64,000 nucleotides of DNA from Enterobacter chuandaensis (lineage in GTDB: Bacteria; Pseudomonadota; Gammaproteobacteria; Enterobacterales; Enterobacteriaceae), in the NCBI RefSeq assembly GCF_003594915.1, contig NZ_QZCS01000004.1, forward strand, positions 62,001-126,000, read 5' to 3'. This document shows, in pieces, positions 45,115-54,076 of the stretch (within the stretch, counting starts at the first letter, position 1; each line of letters opens with the position of its first letter). The notes below the pieces were generated by a model, which did not search any database, was not told the origin of the DNA, and saw only the letters and a program-made list of their open reading frames with translations. A program made the translations under genes and the position numbers.

Positions 45115-45987
45115 TTACGGTTTACTCTTTCCGGCACCCAGCTCGGCACCGGTCAGCGGGTCGGAATGGGGATCGGACTTCGTGCGGGCAGACATCGCCT
45201 TAACCAGCGTGGCCTGCTCGGTCGTGAGCGTGACGCTGGCGCTACCATCACCGCCATCAACGGCAGGCTGGGGGGACTCAACGTAATCGAAATGTTTATC
45301 GCTGTTCCAGCTTCCGCGGACCTCTCCACCTTCTGACATATTGTAGTACTTGTTGGTGAATTCCTCGATTGGCGGCAATTTCCCCGGCGGGAAGTTGTTA
45401 CGAATTGACTGCAGCGCCTTCTCAAAGGAGAGCTGATGCGCCGCCTCGCGCGTCATCAGAAACGCCAGCGCATCTTTCACTCCGGGATCGTCAGTGACGT
45501 TAATCAGCCGTTCATAGATGATTTTTGCCCTTGCCTCTGCGGCCACGTTCGAACGCAGATCCGCCGTTGGCTCGCCGATGGTATCAACGTAGGCTGCCGT
45601 CCACGGCACGCCCGCGGAGTTCGTAAGCGGGGTGCCTCCGCCGTAGAGCAGGGAAGTGATATGGCTGTCATTACCGTTTTCGGTCATGGACCTGTACAGC
45701 TCAGCCTCATTTTCCACCCCTTCCGCCAGCGCGCCTTTGGCACCTTTATTCAGCATGCCGACCAGCGTACCGATGATTTCGAGATGGCTTAACTCTTCGG
45801 TCGCAATATCCATCAGCATATCTTTACGGCCCGGGTCGTCATCGCTCAGCCCCTGAGTAAAGTAACGGCAGGCGGCAGCCAGCTCGCCCTGAGGCCCGCC
45901 AAACTGTTCCAGTAAAAGATTGGCAAGGCCAGGGTTCGGTTCAGCAACGCGAACCGTGTACTGCAGTTGTTTTACGTGTCGAAACAT
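45115..45987 (-). CDS. katN: Manganese catalase KatN
   Basis: 290 residues. The ferritin-like four-helix bundle carries the dimanganese ligands Glu35, Glu65, His68, Glu151 and His184, with the spacing of characterised Mn catalases (GELAAA, EELSHLE, AAEARAKI, EAAHQLSF). It disproportionates hydrogen peroxide without haem. Salmonella katN is RpoS-dependent and sits next to yciGFE, exactly as here. A flexible C-terminal tail of about 50 residues, rich in Ser, Asp and Thr, follows. It lies 15 bases downstream of yciE. Confidence 0.93.
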   Translation of the reverse strand: MFRHVKQLQYTVRVAEPNPGLANLLLEQFGGPQGELAAACRYFTQGLSDDDPGRKDMLMDIATEELSHLEIIGTLVGMLNKGAKGALAEGVENEAELYRSMTENGNDSHITSLLYGGGTPLTNSAGVPWTAAYVDTIGEPTADLRSNVAAEARAKIIYERLINVTDDPGVKDALAFLMTREAAHQLSFEKALQSIRNNFPPGKLPPIEEFTNKYYNMSEGGEVRGSWNSDKHFDYVESPQPAVDGGDGSASVTLTTEQATLVKAMSARTKSDPHSDPLTGAELGAGKSKP

Positions 45988-46002
45988 ACAGACTCTCCTT
46001 GG

Positions 46003-46509
46003 TTATTTTTTCGCTTCGACACCAGATGCGTCTGAACGCAGCAGGAACTGTTCCGTCGTTTGTGGAATATGGCGAATCAGCCAGTCGGCCATTTCACGCT
46101 CTTCTGCCAGAATGGTCTCGATGGCAGGCACCGAGGCTGTGTCGCCCGCTTTTTTCGCGGCGGCAAGCAGGGAGGTATAGCAGGCGATCTCAAACTGTTC
46201 GAACACATAGCCGCTGATTGAGCCTTTAACGATCTCATCAGAAGGGAACATACCGCCGATGGACTGACCCAGTGCGGCCATTTTGCTCATCGAATCTTTT
46301 AAAACCGAACGAGAAATACCATTACGATCGAGAATTTCTTCCAGCAATGTAATTTGCCGTTTTGTCTCATTAATATGTTGCTCTATTCTGGCGCGAACAT
46401 CAGGATAATTATCAATACGGCTGGCCATAGATTCCAGCATAGATTCGGCTTGCTTTTCCATCGCATGGGCATCGCGTAGCCAGTCATGATAGTGTTCTAC
46501 GTGATTCAT
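46003..46509 (-). CDS. yciE: YciE ferritin-like (DUF892) stress protein
   Basis: 168 residues from the ATG at 46509, the E. coli YciE length; the ATG just before it (46512) is also possible, and the longer frame has no family sequence. The chain is nearly all helical, with YHDWLRDAHAMEKQAESML at the N-terminus and a SGYVFEQFEIACYTSLLAAAK core carrying the Glu/His pattern of ferritin-like carboxylate sites. It is a DUF892 family stress protein of unknown activity. It lies between a small membrane-protein gene and katN in a likely RpoS-type operon. Confidence 0.9.
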   Translation of the reverse strand: MNHVEHYHDWLRDAHAMEKQAESMLESMASRIDNYPDVRARIEQHINETKRQITLLEEILDRNGISRSVLKDSMSKMAALGQSIGGMFPSDEIVKGSISGYVFEQFEIACYTSLLAAAKKAGDTASVPAIETILAEEREMADWLIRHIPQTTEQFLLRSDASGVEAKK

Positions 46510-46534
46510 CATTGTATCCTCATTATGGGTTCGC

Positions 46535-46738
46535 TTATTTGGTCTCACTTTCAGCAGCCTGATCGGCACGCGCAGCACTGTAGCCAGATAAATGGCCGAC
46601 AATATTGGCGTAAATACTGATGATAATGACCCATAGCACGCTGTTCTTCCACCATATTACGGAAGGGATAGCGAGAATGAACCATATTATAGCTGCCGTT
46701 AAATGGCACCGTTTAATTGTCCTGGGACTGATGCTCAT
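46535..46738 (-). CDS. Small membrane protein in the yci-katN operon
   Basis: 67 residues with two probable membrane helices: LTAAIIWFILAIPSVIWW (about 13-30) and VLWVIIISIYANIVGHLSGY (about 34-53). The hydrophilic tail ends SETK. I do not recognise a named family. It lies 23 bases after yciF and 25 before yciE on the same strand, so it is translated as part of that operon. Its real existence is supported by spacing and its clean two-helix pattern, not by homology. Confidence 0.68.
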   Translation of the reverse strand: MSISPRTIKRCHLTAAIIWFILAIPSVIWWKNSVLWVIIISIYANIVGHLSGYSAARADQAAESETK

Positions 46739-46761
46739 TTTATTTAACCTGTGTTATAGCG

Positions 46762-47256
46762 TCATTTTTGCGCTTTTTGGTTAATATTTCCAACGGCCAG
46801 ATCGGTGAGTTTAAGGTCGGTCTCTTTTTCTTCTTCCAGCGTTTCGGCAAGAAGTTTAACGGCTTTTTTATAGCCTAGCTGTTCTGCTAAGGTGGCGAGG
46901 GTACCGTAACTCGCTATTTCATAATGCTCTACTTTTTGCGCAGCGGCTATTAAGGCAGCATCACGGACTTCATTTTTTTCCGTGCTTTCGATGACTTCAT
47001 TGGCTTCTTCAATTAAGCCTTCCATCGCCACACATTTCATACGCTTGAGCTTGATACCGTCTTCCTGTTCAACGATCTGGTCGATACGTTCTATCTGACC
47101 CTGCGTCTCTTCAAGGTGTGCGGTAAAGGCGGCGCTCAGCTTCTCGCTGGACGCGGCACGGGCAAGCTTGCTTAGCGCTCGGGTAAGCTGCTTTTCCGCA
47201 CTATAGGTATCGGACAGAAGATGAATAAAGACATCCTCAATACTTTTCATATTCAT
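46762..47256 (-). CDS. yciF: YciF ferritin-like (DUF892) stress protein
   Basis: 164 residues, very close to E. coli YciF (166). The N-terminus MNMKSIEDVFIHLLSDTYSA and the AAQKVEHYEIASYGTLATLA helix with conserved Glu-His pairs show the DUF892 ferritin-like dimer fold; the E. coli structure can bind metal. It is a stationary-phase and osmotic-stress-induced protein of unknown activity. It lies 94 bases after yciG in the same operon. Confidence 0.93.
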   Translation of the reverse strand: MNMKSIEDVFIHLLSDTYSAEKQLTRALSKLARAASSEKLSAAFTAHLEETQGQIERIDQIVEQEDGIKLKRMKCVAMEGLIEEANEVIESTEKNEVRDAALIAAAQKVEHYEIASYGTLATLAEQLGYKKAVKLLAETLEEEKETDLKLTDLAVGNINQKAQK

Positions 47257-47350
47257 AATAATTACGCTCCGGTAAAATAAGGAAAGGGTACTGCGAGCCA
47301 GGCGGCCCGCAGCATGCTCTCTGGTTTTACTAAAAGTAAATTAAATAAGA

Positions 47351-47536
47351 TCAGGAGTTATCAGATTTACGGCCTCCGCCGTGACTGTTCTGTCCCCCTT
47401 TCTTACCCGCTTCAGATGCGCGTTGTGGGTCGTTTTTAAAGTTACCACCGCTATGCTGGCCACCTTTACGACCTGCTTCTGATGCTTTTTCACGGTCTTC
47501 TGCGAAATTACCGGAACCACCACGATGCTCTGCCAT
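47351..47536 (-). CDS. yciG: YciG, KGG-motif stress protein
   Basis: 61 residues from the ATG at 47536 (MAEHRGGSGNFAEDREKA); an upstream in-frame ATG is less likely. The chain carries two KGG motifs, in ASEAGRKGGQHSGGNF and ASEAGKKGGQNSHGG, with conducive disorder like GsiB-type stress proteins. E. coli YciG is a small RpoS-dependent protein of the same make-up. It is the first gene of the yciG-yciF-small ORF-yciE-katN unit. Confidence 0.92.
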   Translation of the reverse strand: MAEHRGGSGNFAEDREKASEAGRKGGQHSGGNFKNDPQRASEAGKKGGQNSHGGGRKSDNS

Positions 47537-48044
47537 ATTAAACCTCATATTCATATATTGGTTATGTCAGTACGATACGAAAATATTCCGTATCACTCGT
47601 CGTTCGATTAATAACTCTAGTCGCTGTGCGTCATTCGTCAAATGCGTTCCGCCATTCGCGGTTGCGTTATTTTTAATTATTGATGCGTTTGCGCTTCGCT
47701 TGGACGGAAAATATGCATGGGTGGGAAGGGCTTGTAAATAAAGGTTCGGATTAGTCCTAAGTTTTGGTTAAAAAAACGGATGATTGAGGCTAATAATAAT
47801 GGCGTAGTCAAATCGAATAATTTGTAAGCGGCAAGCTGGAAAGAGTTACCCCTTTGGGGTTAGTGAAAATAGTCGCTATTAATCATAAGGAAAATCCTGG
47901 AAAAAGTGGGCAAGGGTCCCGGTCAGGCGCCGGTAGCACACGGTTTGACCACTGGCGTCTTAAGATCACAAATCAGAAATTCTTCCCCCCGGAAGGAACG
48001 GCCTTCTCTACACTCCAGGTAATATTCACTGGAGGCATGACATC
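47537..48044. other. Divergent intergenic region between yciG and ydcJ
   Basis: 508 bases with no gene I can support. It must hold the promoters of the yci-katN unit (left) and ydcJ (right). A candidate RpoS-like -10 on the - strand (CTAGAGTTA, around 47613-47621) is possible but weak. A short hairpin with GTTACCCCTTTGGGGTTA lies near 47847-47866. I see no riboswitch of a class I know. Confidence 0.45.
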
Positions 48045-49388
48045 ATGGCGAACACCATCACGGCTGATGATATTCGGGAACATTTTTCGCAGGCTATGTC
48101 GGCGATGTACCAGCAGGAAGTTCCGCAATACGGCACCTTGCTCGAACTGGTTGCGGACGTAAACCTGGCGGTTCTGGAAAATAACCCACTATTACATGAA
48201 CAACTGGCGAACGCCGACGAGCTGGCGCGCCTGAACGTGGAGCGTCACGGGGCGATCCGCGTTGGTACCGCACAAGAGCTTTCAACCCTGCGTCGTATGT
48301 TTGCCATTATGGGCATGTTCCCGGTCAGCTATTACGATCTTTCGCAGGCGGGGGTGCCGGTCCACTCAACGGCGTTTCGTCCGGTTGACGATGCGGCGCT
48401 GTGCCGTAATCCGTTTCGTATCTTTACCTCACTGCTGCGCCTTGAGCTGATTGAAAACGTGGCGTTACGCGAGCGAGCGGCAAAAATTCTCTCTCACCGG
48501 AACATCTTTACGCCGCGCTGCCTGGAACTTATCGACCTCCATGAGTCGCAAGGTCACTTTACCGAAGCGCAGGCGCATGAGTTTGTGCAGGAAGCTATCG
48601 AAACGTTCCGCTGGCACCGCCATGCAACGGTCGACCAGGAGACCTACCTGGCGCTGAGTAACGAGCACCGGCTGATTGCTGACGTGGTCTGCTTCCCGGG
48701 GTGTCATATCAACCACCTTACGCCGCGCACGCTGGACATTGACCGGGTGCAGGAGCTGATGCCGAAGTACGGCATTGAGCCGAAAATTTTGATCGAAGGC
48801 CCGCCGCGTCGTGAAGTGCCGATCCTGCTGCGTCAGACCAGCTTTAAAGCCCTCGAAGAGCCGGTGCTTTTCGCCGGTGAACATAAAGGCACCCACACCG
48901 CGCGCTTCGGTGAAATTGAACAGCGCGGCGTGGCGCTGACCCCGAAAGGCCGTGAACTGTACGATAGCCTGCTGGCGCAGGCCGGAACGGGTAAAGATAA
49001 CCTCACGCACCAGCTGCATCTGCGGGACATTTTCAGCGCTTTTCCGGACAGCGAGATGTTCCTGCGCCGTCAGGAGCTGGCGTATTTTCGCTACCGCCTG
49101 ACCCCGGCGGGAGAGGCCCATCGTCACGCGTTTCGCCCAGGCGATGATCCGCAACCGCTGATCGAACGCGGGTGGGTAGTGGCTCAGCCGATAACCTATG
49201 AAGATTTCCTCCCGGTGAGCGCGGCAGGGATTTTCCAGTCCAATCTCGGGAATGAAACCCAGGCGCGTAGCCACGGTAATGCCAGCCGCAATGCGTTTGA
49301 AGCGGCGCTGGGCTGCCCGGTGTATGACGAGTTTACGCTCTACGAAGAAGCGGAAACGCGCAGCAAACAGCGTTGCGGTTTGCTCTGA
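48045..49388 (+). CDS. ydcJ: YdcJ, DUF1338 family 2-oxoadipate dioxygenase/decarboxylase
   Basis: 447 residues, the E. coli YdcJ length. DUF1338 (VOC-like) proteins include HglS, which turns 2-oxoadipate and oxygen into D-2-hydroxyglutarate in lysine breakdown; homologues including YdcJ are reported to share it. Visible family parts are ERHGAIRVGTAQEL near residue 65 (with the first metal His region), CFPGCHINHLTPRTLDID near 220, and LAYFRYRLTPAGEAH near 345. The ATG has GGAGG ahead of it. In E. coli ydcJ follows ydcI directly; here 10 kb of stress genes separate them. Confidence 0.92.
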   Translation: MANTITADDIREHFSQAMSAMYQQEVPQYGTLLELVADVNLAVLENNPLLHEQLANADELARLNVERHGAIRVGTAQELSTLRRMFAIMGMFPVSYYDLSQAGVPVHSTAFRPVDDAALCRNPFRIFTSLLRLELIENVALRERAAKILSHRNIFTPRCLELIDLHESQGHFTEAQAHEFVQEAIETFRWHRHATVDQETYLALSNEHRLIADVVCFPGCHINHLTPRTLDIDRVQELMPKYGIEPKILIEGPPRREVPILLRQTSFKALEEPVLFAGEHKGTHTARFGEIEQRGVALTPKGRELYDSLLAQAGTGKDNLTHQLHLRDIFSAFPDSEMFLRRQELAYFRYRLTPAGEAHRHAFRPGDDPQPLIERGWVVAQPITYEDFLPVSAAGIFQSNLGNETQARSHGNASRNAFEAALGCPVYDEFTLYEEAETRSKQRCGLL

Positions 49389-49431
49389 AATCGTTACTCT
49401 TCAGGGGTGTGATGGAAAAAATAAGGTCGTT

Positions 49432-50937
49432 ATGCAAAATCCTTCCGCCCCTGTGGTTGAGACGCGCCAGGGCGCACTGTCTGGCTTAACCGATGAAAAT
49501 GTACACTGCTGGTGCGGTATTCCCTTTGCCGCGCCGCCCGTTGGCAACTGGCGCTGGCGCTCGCCACGGCCGCCAGAACGCTGGGATGGCGTTCGCGACG
49601 CCACCTCCTTTTCCCCCTCAAGCTGGCAAAGCAGTGAATATTGTCAGGAACTGGGCGGGGGCGATCCCGGTCAGTTCTCTGAAGACTGCCTCTATCTGAA
49701 CGTCTGGTCTCCCGTCGACCGTACCGGGCCGCTGCCGGTGATGGTCTGGCTGCACGGCGGCGGGTTTACGATCGGCGCCGGAAGCCTGCCGCCCTATAAC
49801 GGCAAAGCGCTGGCGGCGCGCGGCGTGGTGGTGGTCACGATTAACTACCGTCTGGGTCACCTTGGCTTTTTCGCCCATCCTGCGCTGGAGGGGGAAGAAG
49901 AGCGGGTAGTGCATAATTTTGCCCTGCTGGATCAGATCGCCGCGCTCGAATGGGTGCGGGAGAATATCGCCGCGTTTGGGGGCGACCCCAATAACGTGAC
50001 CCTGTTTGGTGAGTCTGCGGGGGCGCGCAGCGTGCTGTCGCTGCTGGCCTCGCCGCTGGCGGAAGGGTTGTTCCATAAGGCGATTGTGCAAAGCGGATAT
50101 ACCCTGCCGGACACGCCGAAAAAGCAGGCCCTGCAAAAAGGGGAAGCGCTGGCCGCCCATTTCGGCCTGGAAAATGCGACGGCAGAGCAACTGCGCGCTA
50201 TCCCGCCCGAGGCGTTCTGGCCGCTCACTGCGCCGCTTAACATCGCCCCGGCGCCCATCGTTGGCGATTGCGTCCTGCCCGAGGCCATGCTTGACGTCTT
50301 TTTCGCGGCCCGCCAGCATCCCGTGCCGGTGATGATTGGTTCCAACAGCGATGAAGCCAGCGTGATGGCGGTGTTTGGTGTCGATCTCGCCGGACAAATC
50401 CAGAAGCTTCGCCGCGAACGGCGCTTTGGCCTGGGGCTGATCAGGCTGCTCTATCCTGGCGTGAAAGGCGATGAGGAGCTGGGCAGGCAGGTGTGCCGCG
50501 ACATGGCCTTCACCACCATGGGCTACGTGGCGATGCAGGCCCAGCAGCGCGTCGGCGGGCTTTGCTGGCGTTACTGGTTTGATTATGTGGCCGAAGCGGA
50601 ACACGCGACCTATATCAACGGCGCCTGGCATGGCAATGAAGTGCCGTATGTGTTCGATACCCTCGGCCAGGTGGAGCCTTCGCGCCAGTATGTCAACGAA
50701 CGGGATCTGGCGTTTGCTGCCCAGGTGGCCGACTACTGGGTGAGCTTTGCGCGAGACGCAGGCCATCGCGACAGCCTGCCCGGGCCGACGCACTGGCCCG
50801 CCTGCCGCAAAGGACGGGACGTGCTGTTACGCATCGGAGTGAATAAACATGCAGGTTTCAGGCTTGAAAACCGCTTTATGCGTGCCCGCATGAGCCTCTT
50901 TAAGCGGGTAATGAAGCACCACGTCAGCCTCGATTAA
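49432..50937 (+). CDS. Type B carboxylesterase/lipase family protein
   Basis: 501 residues from the ATG at 49432 (AAGG box); the longer frame reaching back into ydcJ is rejected. This is an alpha/beta hydrolase of the carboxylesterase/para-nitrobenzyl esterase family: the oxyanion-hole motif WLHGGGFTIGAGS near residue 105, the nucleophile motif LFGESAGA near 190, an IGSNSDEAS acidic region near 300 and a HGNEVPYVFDT His motif near 400. There is no signal peptide, so it is cytoplasmic. It starts 43 bases after ydcJ and may share its transcript. Substrate unknown. Confidence 0.88.
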   Translation: MQNPSAPVVETRQGALSGLTDENVHCWCGIPFAAPPVGNWRWRSPRPPERWDGVRDATSFSPSSWQSSEYCQELGGGDPGQFSEDCLYLNVWSPVDRTGPLPVMVWLHGGGFTIGAGSLPPYNGKALAARGVVVVTINYRLGHLGFFAHPALEGEEERVVHNFALLDQIAALEWVRENIAAFGGDPNNVTLFGESAGARSVLSLLASPLAEGLFHKAIVQSGYTLPDTPKKQALQKGEALAAHFGLENATAEQLRAIPPEAFWPLTAPLNIAPAPIVGDCVLPEAMLDVFFAARQHPVPVMIGSNSDEASVMAVFGVDLAGQIQKLRRERRFGLGLIRLLYPGVKGDEELGRQVCRDMAFTTMGYVAMQAQQRVGGLCWRYWFDYVAEAEHATYINGAWHGNEVPYVFDTLGQVEPSRQYVNERDLAFAAQVADYWVSFARDAGHRDSLPGPTHWPACRKGRDVLLRIGVNKHAGFRLENRFMRARMSLFKRVMKHHVSLD

Positions 50938-51766
50938 GTAAACAGGCGCGAAACGCCGCCAGCCCGTTTTCCAGACCGGGCGTTTCGCGCAGCACCAGCC
51001 GGTAGCTCGCGCCGGTTTTGACGCTGGTCTTACAGGGCCGCATCAGCCTGCCTGCGCGGACATCTTCTGCAACCAGCGTTTCGTCGGCAATGGCGACGCC
51101 GAGCCCCTGAATCGCGGCGGTAATCGCCAGATCCATCGTGTCGAAGTGTTGATTTTTGTGCATGACAAAGCCCGGACCTTCCTGTTTCGCCAGCCACAGC
51201 GACCAGTCTGTTTTATCACGCGTAGGATGAAGAAACGTCAGCGAATCCAGCGCGGCACCTGCCCGCACGGGGCTGAATACCGGGGTTAATGCCTCTTCAA
51301 ACAGCAGATCGCCCGCGCTCATGTGCGTGCCGAAGACAATCGCTGCGTCGTAAGATTCGGTTTTGAAATTAACGTTATGATCGGTGGTGGTGGTGAGCGC
51401 GATCTGCAGATCCGGCTGTTCGCGCTCCACCTCCAGCAGACGCGGCACCAGCCAGCGCATCGCGCAGGTGGGGGCCTTGAGGCGGATCACGGTGTGCGGG
51501 CTGCGGGCCTGGTCGGCCACGCTCAGCAGCTGTTCGAAAGCGGACTGCAGTTCCGGAAGCAGGGCGCTGCCCTGCGGGGAGAGGCGCAGCCCGCGCGCGT
51601 GGCGCTCAAACAGCGGAAAGCCAAACCACGCCTCAAGGGAGGCGATCTTACGGCTCACGGCCCCTTGAGTCAGACACAGTTCTGCGGCGGCGTGGGTAAG
51701 GTTCAGGTGACGCGCGGTGACTAAAAATGCGTCGATGGCATTGAGCGGGAGCGAACGGCGCGACAT
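50924..51766 (-). CDS. LysR family regulator, GcvA-like
   Basis: 280 residues. It has the N-terminal helix-turn-helix (THAAAELCLTQGAVSRKI) and the GcvA/AmpR-type domain with the IRLKAPTCAMRWLVPRL strand. Its stop overlaps the end of the esterase gene by 14 bases on the other strand. It is divergent from the aminotransferase gene across a 114-base gap rich in TGCA and ATGCAT-like elements, the normal layout for a LysR regulator and its target. It therefore probably controls the aminotransferase and binding protein genes. Confidence 0.88.
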   Translation of the reverse strand: MSRRSLPLNAIDAFLVTARHLNLTHAAAELCLTQGAVSRKIASLEAWFGFPLFERHARGLRLSPQGSALLPELQSAFEQLLSVADQARSPHTVIRLKAPTCAMRWLVPRLLEVEREQPDLQIALTTTTDHNVNFKTESYDAAIVFGTHMSAGDLLFEEALTPVFSPVRAGAALDSLTFLHPTRDKTDWSLWLAKQEGPGFVMHKNQHFDTMDLAITAAIQGLGVAIADETLVAEDVRAGRLMRPCKTSVKTGASYRLVLRETPGLENGLAAFRACLLNRG

Positions 51767-51880
51767 AAAAACACCTCAGCTATGCATTTTTCTCATGGCT
51801 ATTATGACAACAATTCGATTGTCCCGGCAATGCAGATGTTGTTTGAATAGTTATGCAACGTCCATGAGAAGGGAAAGAGG

Positions 51881-53050
51881 ATGACTTTACGAACGCCTGT
51901 GCAAACCCGCTCCAAACTTCCAGATGTGGGAACCACCATTTTTACCGTTATCGGCCAGCTCTCGGCGCAGCATAACGCGATTAACCTTTCTCAGGGCGCA
52001 CCGAATTTTTCCTGCGACCCGAAGCTGATCGCGGGGGTCACCCGCGCGATGGAGGCAGGGCACAACCAGTACGCGTCGATGACCGGACTGCAGCCGCTTA
52101 AAGAACGTATTGCCGATAAAATTGCCGCGCTCTACGGCACGCAGTATGACCCTGCCAGCGAGGTGCTGGTGACCGCCAGCGCCAGCGAAGGGCTCTATTC
52201 GGCCATAAGCGGGCTGGTGCATCCGGGCGATGAGGTGATCTACTTCGAGCCGTCGTTTGACAGCTACGCGCCTATTGTTCGTCTTCAGGGGGCAACGCCT
52301 GTCGCCATCAAGCTCACGGTACCGGATTTTGCCGTCAACTGGGATGAAGTGCAGGCGGCCATTACCCCGAAAACGCGTATGATCATCATCAATACGCCGC
52401 ACAACCCGAGCGGTCAGGTCTTCTCCGCCGATGACCTGCAACAGCTGGCGGCGCTGACGCGCAATACCGACATCATTATTTTGTCTGACGAAGTGTACGA
52501 ACACGTCGTATTTGACGGCGAGCCGCACCACGGGATGGCCACGTACCCGCAGCTGGCGGAGCGCAGCGTGATTATTTCCTCTTTCGGAAAAACCTATCAC
52601 GTCACCGGGTGGCGCGTCGGTTACTGTGTTGCTCCGGCGGTACTGATGGACGAGATTTGTAAAGTCCATCAATTTTTGATGTTTTCCGCCGATACGCCAA
52701 TGCAGTACGCGTTTGCGGAACATATGGTCGACCCGCAAACCTGGCTGTCGCTGGCGGCGTTTTACCAGCGCAAGCGCGATCTGCTGCACAGCCTGCTGGC
52801 CGATTCGCCGTTTACTCTGCTGCCGAGCGCCGGATCGTTCTTCATGCTGGCGGACTACAGCCAGTTCAGCGACGAGCGCGACAGCGAGCTGGTGAAACGG
52901 CTGATCGTTGAGTACGGTGTTGCCACCATTCCGCTGTCGGCGTTTTATGCCGACGGTACGGATAATAAGTTGATTCGTCTCTCTTTTGCCAAAGATGAGG
53001 CAACGTTACGGGCAGGTGCCCAGGCCCTGTGTCGGGTTGAACCACGCTGA
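51881..53050 (+). CDS. PLP-dependent aminotransferase, YbdL/MtnE-like
   Basis: 389 residues, fold type I class I/II aminotransferase. Features of the YbdL group are LPDVGTTIFTVIGQLSAQHN at the N-terminus, INLSQGAPNF, the NTPHNPSGQVF motif, and the PLP lysine in SSFGKTYHVTGWRVGY. E. coli YbdL is a methionine/aromatic aminotransferase; this protein is a divergent paralogue, so methionine, aromatic or basic amino acids are candidate substrates. It lies 10 bases upstream of a periplasmic amino-acid-binding protein gene, which suggests uptake and transamination of the same compound. Confidence 0.88.
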   Translation: MTLRTPVQTRSKLPDVGTTIFTVIGQLSAQHNAINLSQGAPNFSCDPKLIAGVTRAMEAGHNQYASMTGLQPLKERIADKIAALYGTQYDPASEVLVTASASEGLYSAISGLVHPGDEVIYFEPSFDSYAPIVRLQGATPVAIKLTVPDFAVNWDEVQAAITPKTRMIIINTPHNPSGQVFSADDLQQLAALTRNTDIIILSDEVYEHVVFDGEPHHGMATYPQLAERSVIISSFGKTYHVTGWRVGYCVAPAVLMDEICKVHQFLMFSADTPMQYAFAEHMVDPQTWLSLAAFYQRKRDLLHSLLADSPFTLLPSAGSFFMLADYSQFSDERDSELVKRLIVEYGVATIPLSAFYADGTDNKLIRLSFAKDEATLRAGAQALCRVEPR

Positions 53051-53060
53051 GGAGTGTGAA

Positions 53061-53834
53061 ATGAAATTACGCGCGTTAATAGTCGGCATGGGATTGCTGT
53101 GTACCTTTTCGTCCTTCGCGGCTACCGAGCTGCGCTACGGTCTGGAAGCGGAATACCCGCCGTTTGAGAGCCGCAATGCGGCAGGCGAACTGGAAGGGTT
53201 TGACGTTGAGCTGGGTAATGCCATCTGCAAGGCCGCGGCGCTGAAATGCAGCTGGGTGGAAACCTCGTTTGATGCGCTGATCCCGGGCCTGGTGGCGAAG
53301 AAATTTGACGCCATCAACTCGGCGATGAACATTACCGACCAGCGCCGCAAGAGCATTGATTTTACCCAGCCGATCTACCGTATTCCGTCGCAGCTGGTCG
53401 GCAAGGCCGGTACGGCAGTTGAAGCCACGCCAGAAGGGCTGAAGGGTAAAACCATCGGCGTGCTGCAAGGTTCCATTCAGGAAACGTACGCGAAAGAACA
53501 CTGGGAAAAGCAGGGTGTCACCGTGGTGTCTTATAAAGATCAGAATATGGCCTGGGGCGACCTGCTGAATGGCCGCATCGACGCCTCGCTGGTGATGTCC
53601 GCGGCCGGGCAGGCAGGTTTCCTCAGCAAGCCGCAGGGTAAAGGGTTTGGCTTCATCGGCAAGCCTGTGTCTGACGACACCATCCTCGGCAGTGGGATCG
53701 GCTTTGGGTTGCGCAAAGGTGATGAGGCCACCAAAAAGCAGCTCGATGCCGCGATTGATAAAGTACGTGCCGACGGCACGATCGCTAAACTCGCTGATAA
53801 GTACTTCCCGGGTATCGATGTCAGCGTAAAATAA
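53061..53834 (+). CDS. Periplasmic amino-acid-binding protein (HisJ/ArgT-like)
   Basis: 257 residues from the ATG at 53061 (GAGG box); a longer frame inside the aminotransferase gene is rejected. Signal peptide cleaved after about residue 21 (SSFAA). The mature protein is a cluster-III solute-binding protein: LRYGLEAEYPPFESRNAAGEL, GFDVELGNAIC, and FDAINSAMNITDQRRKSIDF. It resembles basic-amino-acid binding proteins. No permease or ATPase gene adjoins, so it must use a transporter encoded elsewhere or act as a sensor. A strong terminator follows. Confidence 0.88.
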   Translation: MKLRALIVGMGLLCTFSSFAATELRYGLEAEYPPFESRNAAGELEGFDVELGNAICKAAALKCSWVETSFDALIPGLVAKKFDAINSAMNITDQRRKSIDFTQPIYRIPSQLVGKAGTAVEATPEGLKGKTIGVLQGSIQETYAKEHWEKQGVTVVSYKDQNMAWGDLLNGRIDASLVMSAAGQAGFLSKPQGKGFGFIGKPVSDDTILGSGIGFGLRKGDEATKKQLDAAIDKVRADGTIAKLADKYFPGIDVSVK

Positions 53835-53845
53835 CCGCCTCATTC

Positions 53846-53880
53846 GCCCCGTCAGCTGATGTCCTGACGGGGCATTTTTC
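53846..53880 (+). terminator. Rho-independent terminator after the binding-protein gene
   Basis: Perfect 10-bp stem GCCCCGTCAG / CTGACGGGGC with an 8-base loop, then ATTTTTC. Confidence 0.9.
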
Positions 53881-54076
53881 TACACATTTTCCAGGCTTTC
53901 TTTACACCACTTTCGGGCCGTTCTGGTCGACAGAAAATATTTCTCACTTTGTTCAGATAATCACCGGCCAACAATTGGATTCTTAACCATTTTTGTTTAG
54001 GCTGTGCGTTCTTTCTTGCCGTCATTTCGCCGAGCGCGAAACACATTCACACGACCATAAGGACGTTTTTCCAGGC

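Noticed and set aside
47854..48162. 102-codon + strand frame upstream of and overlapping ydcJ
   Set aside because: Overlaps ydcJ in another frame, lacks a family, and ydcJ has the better ribosome binding site.
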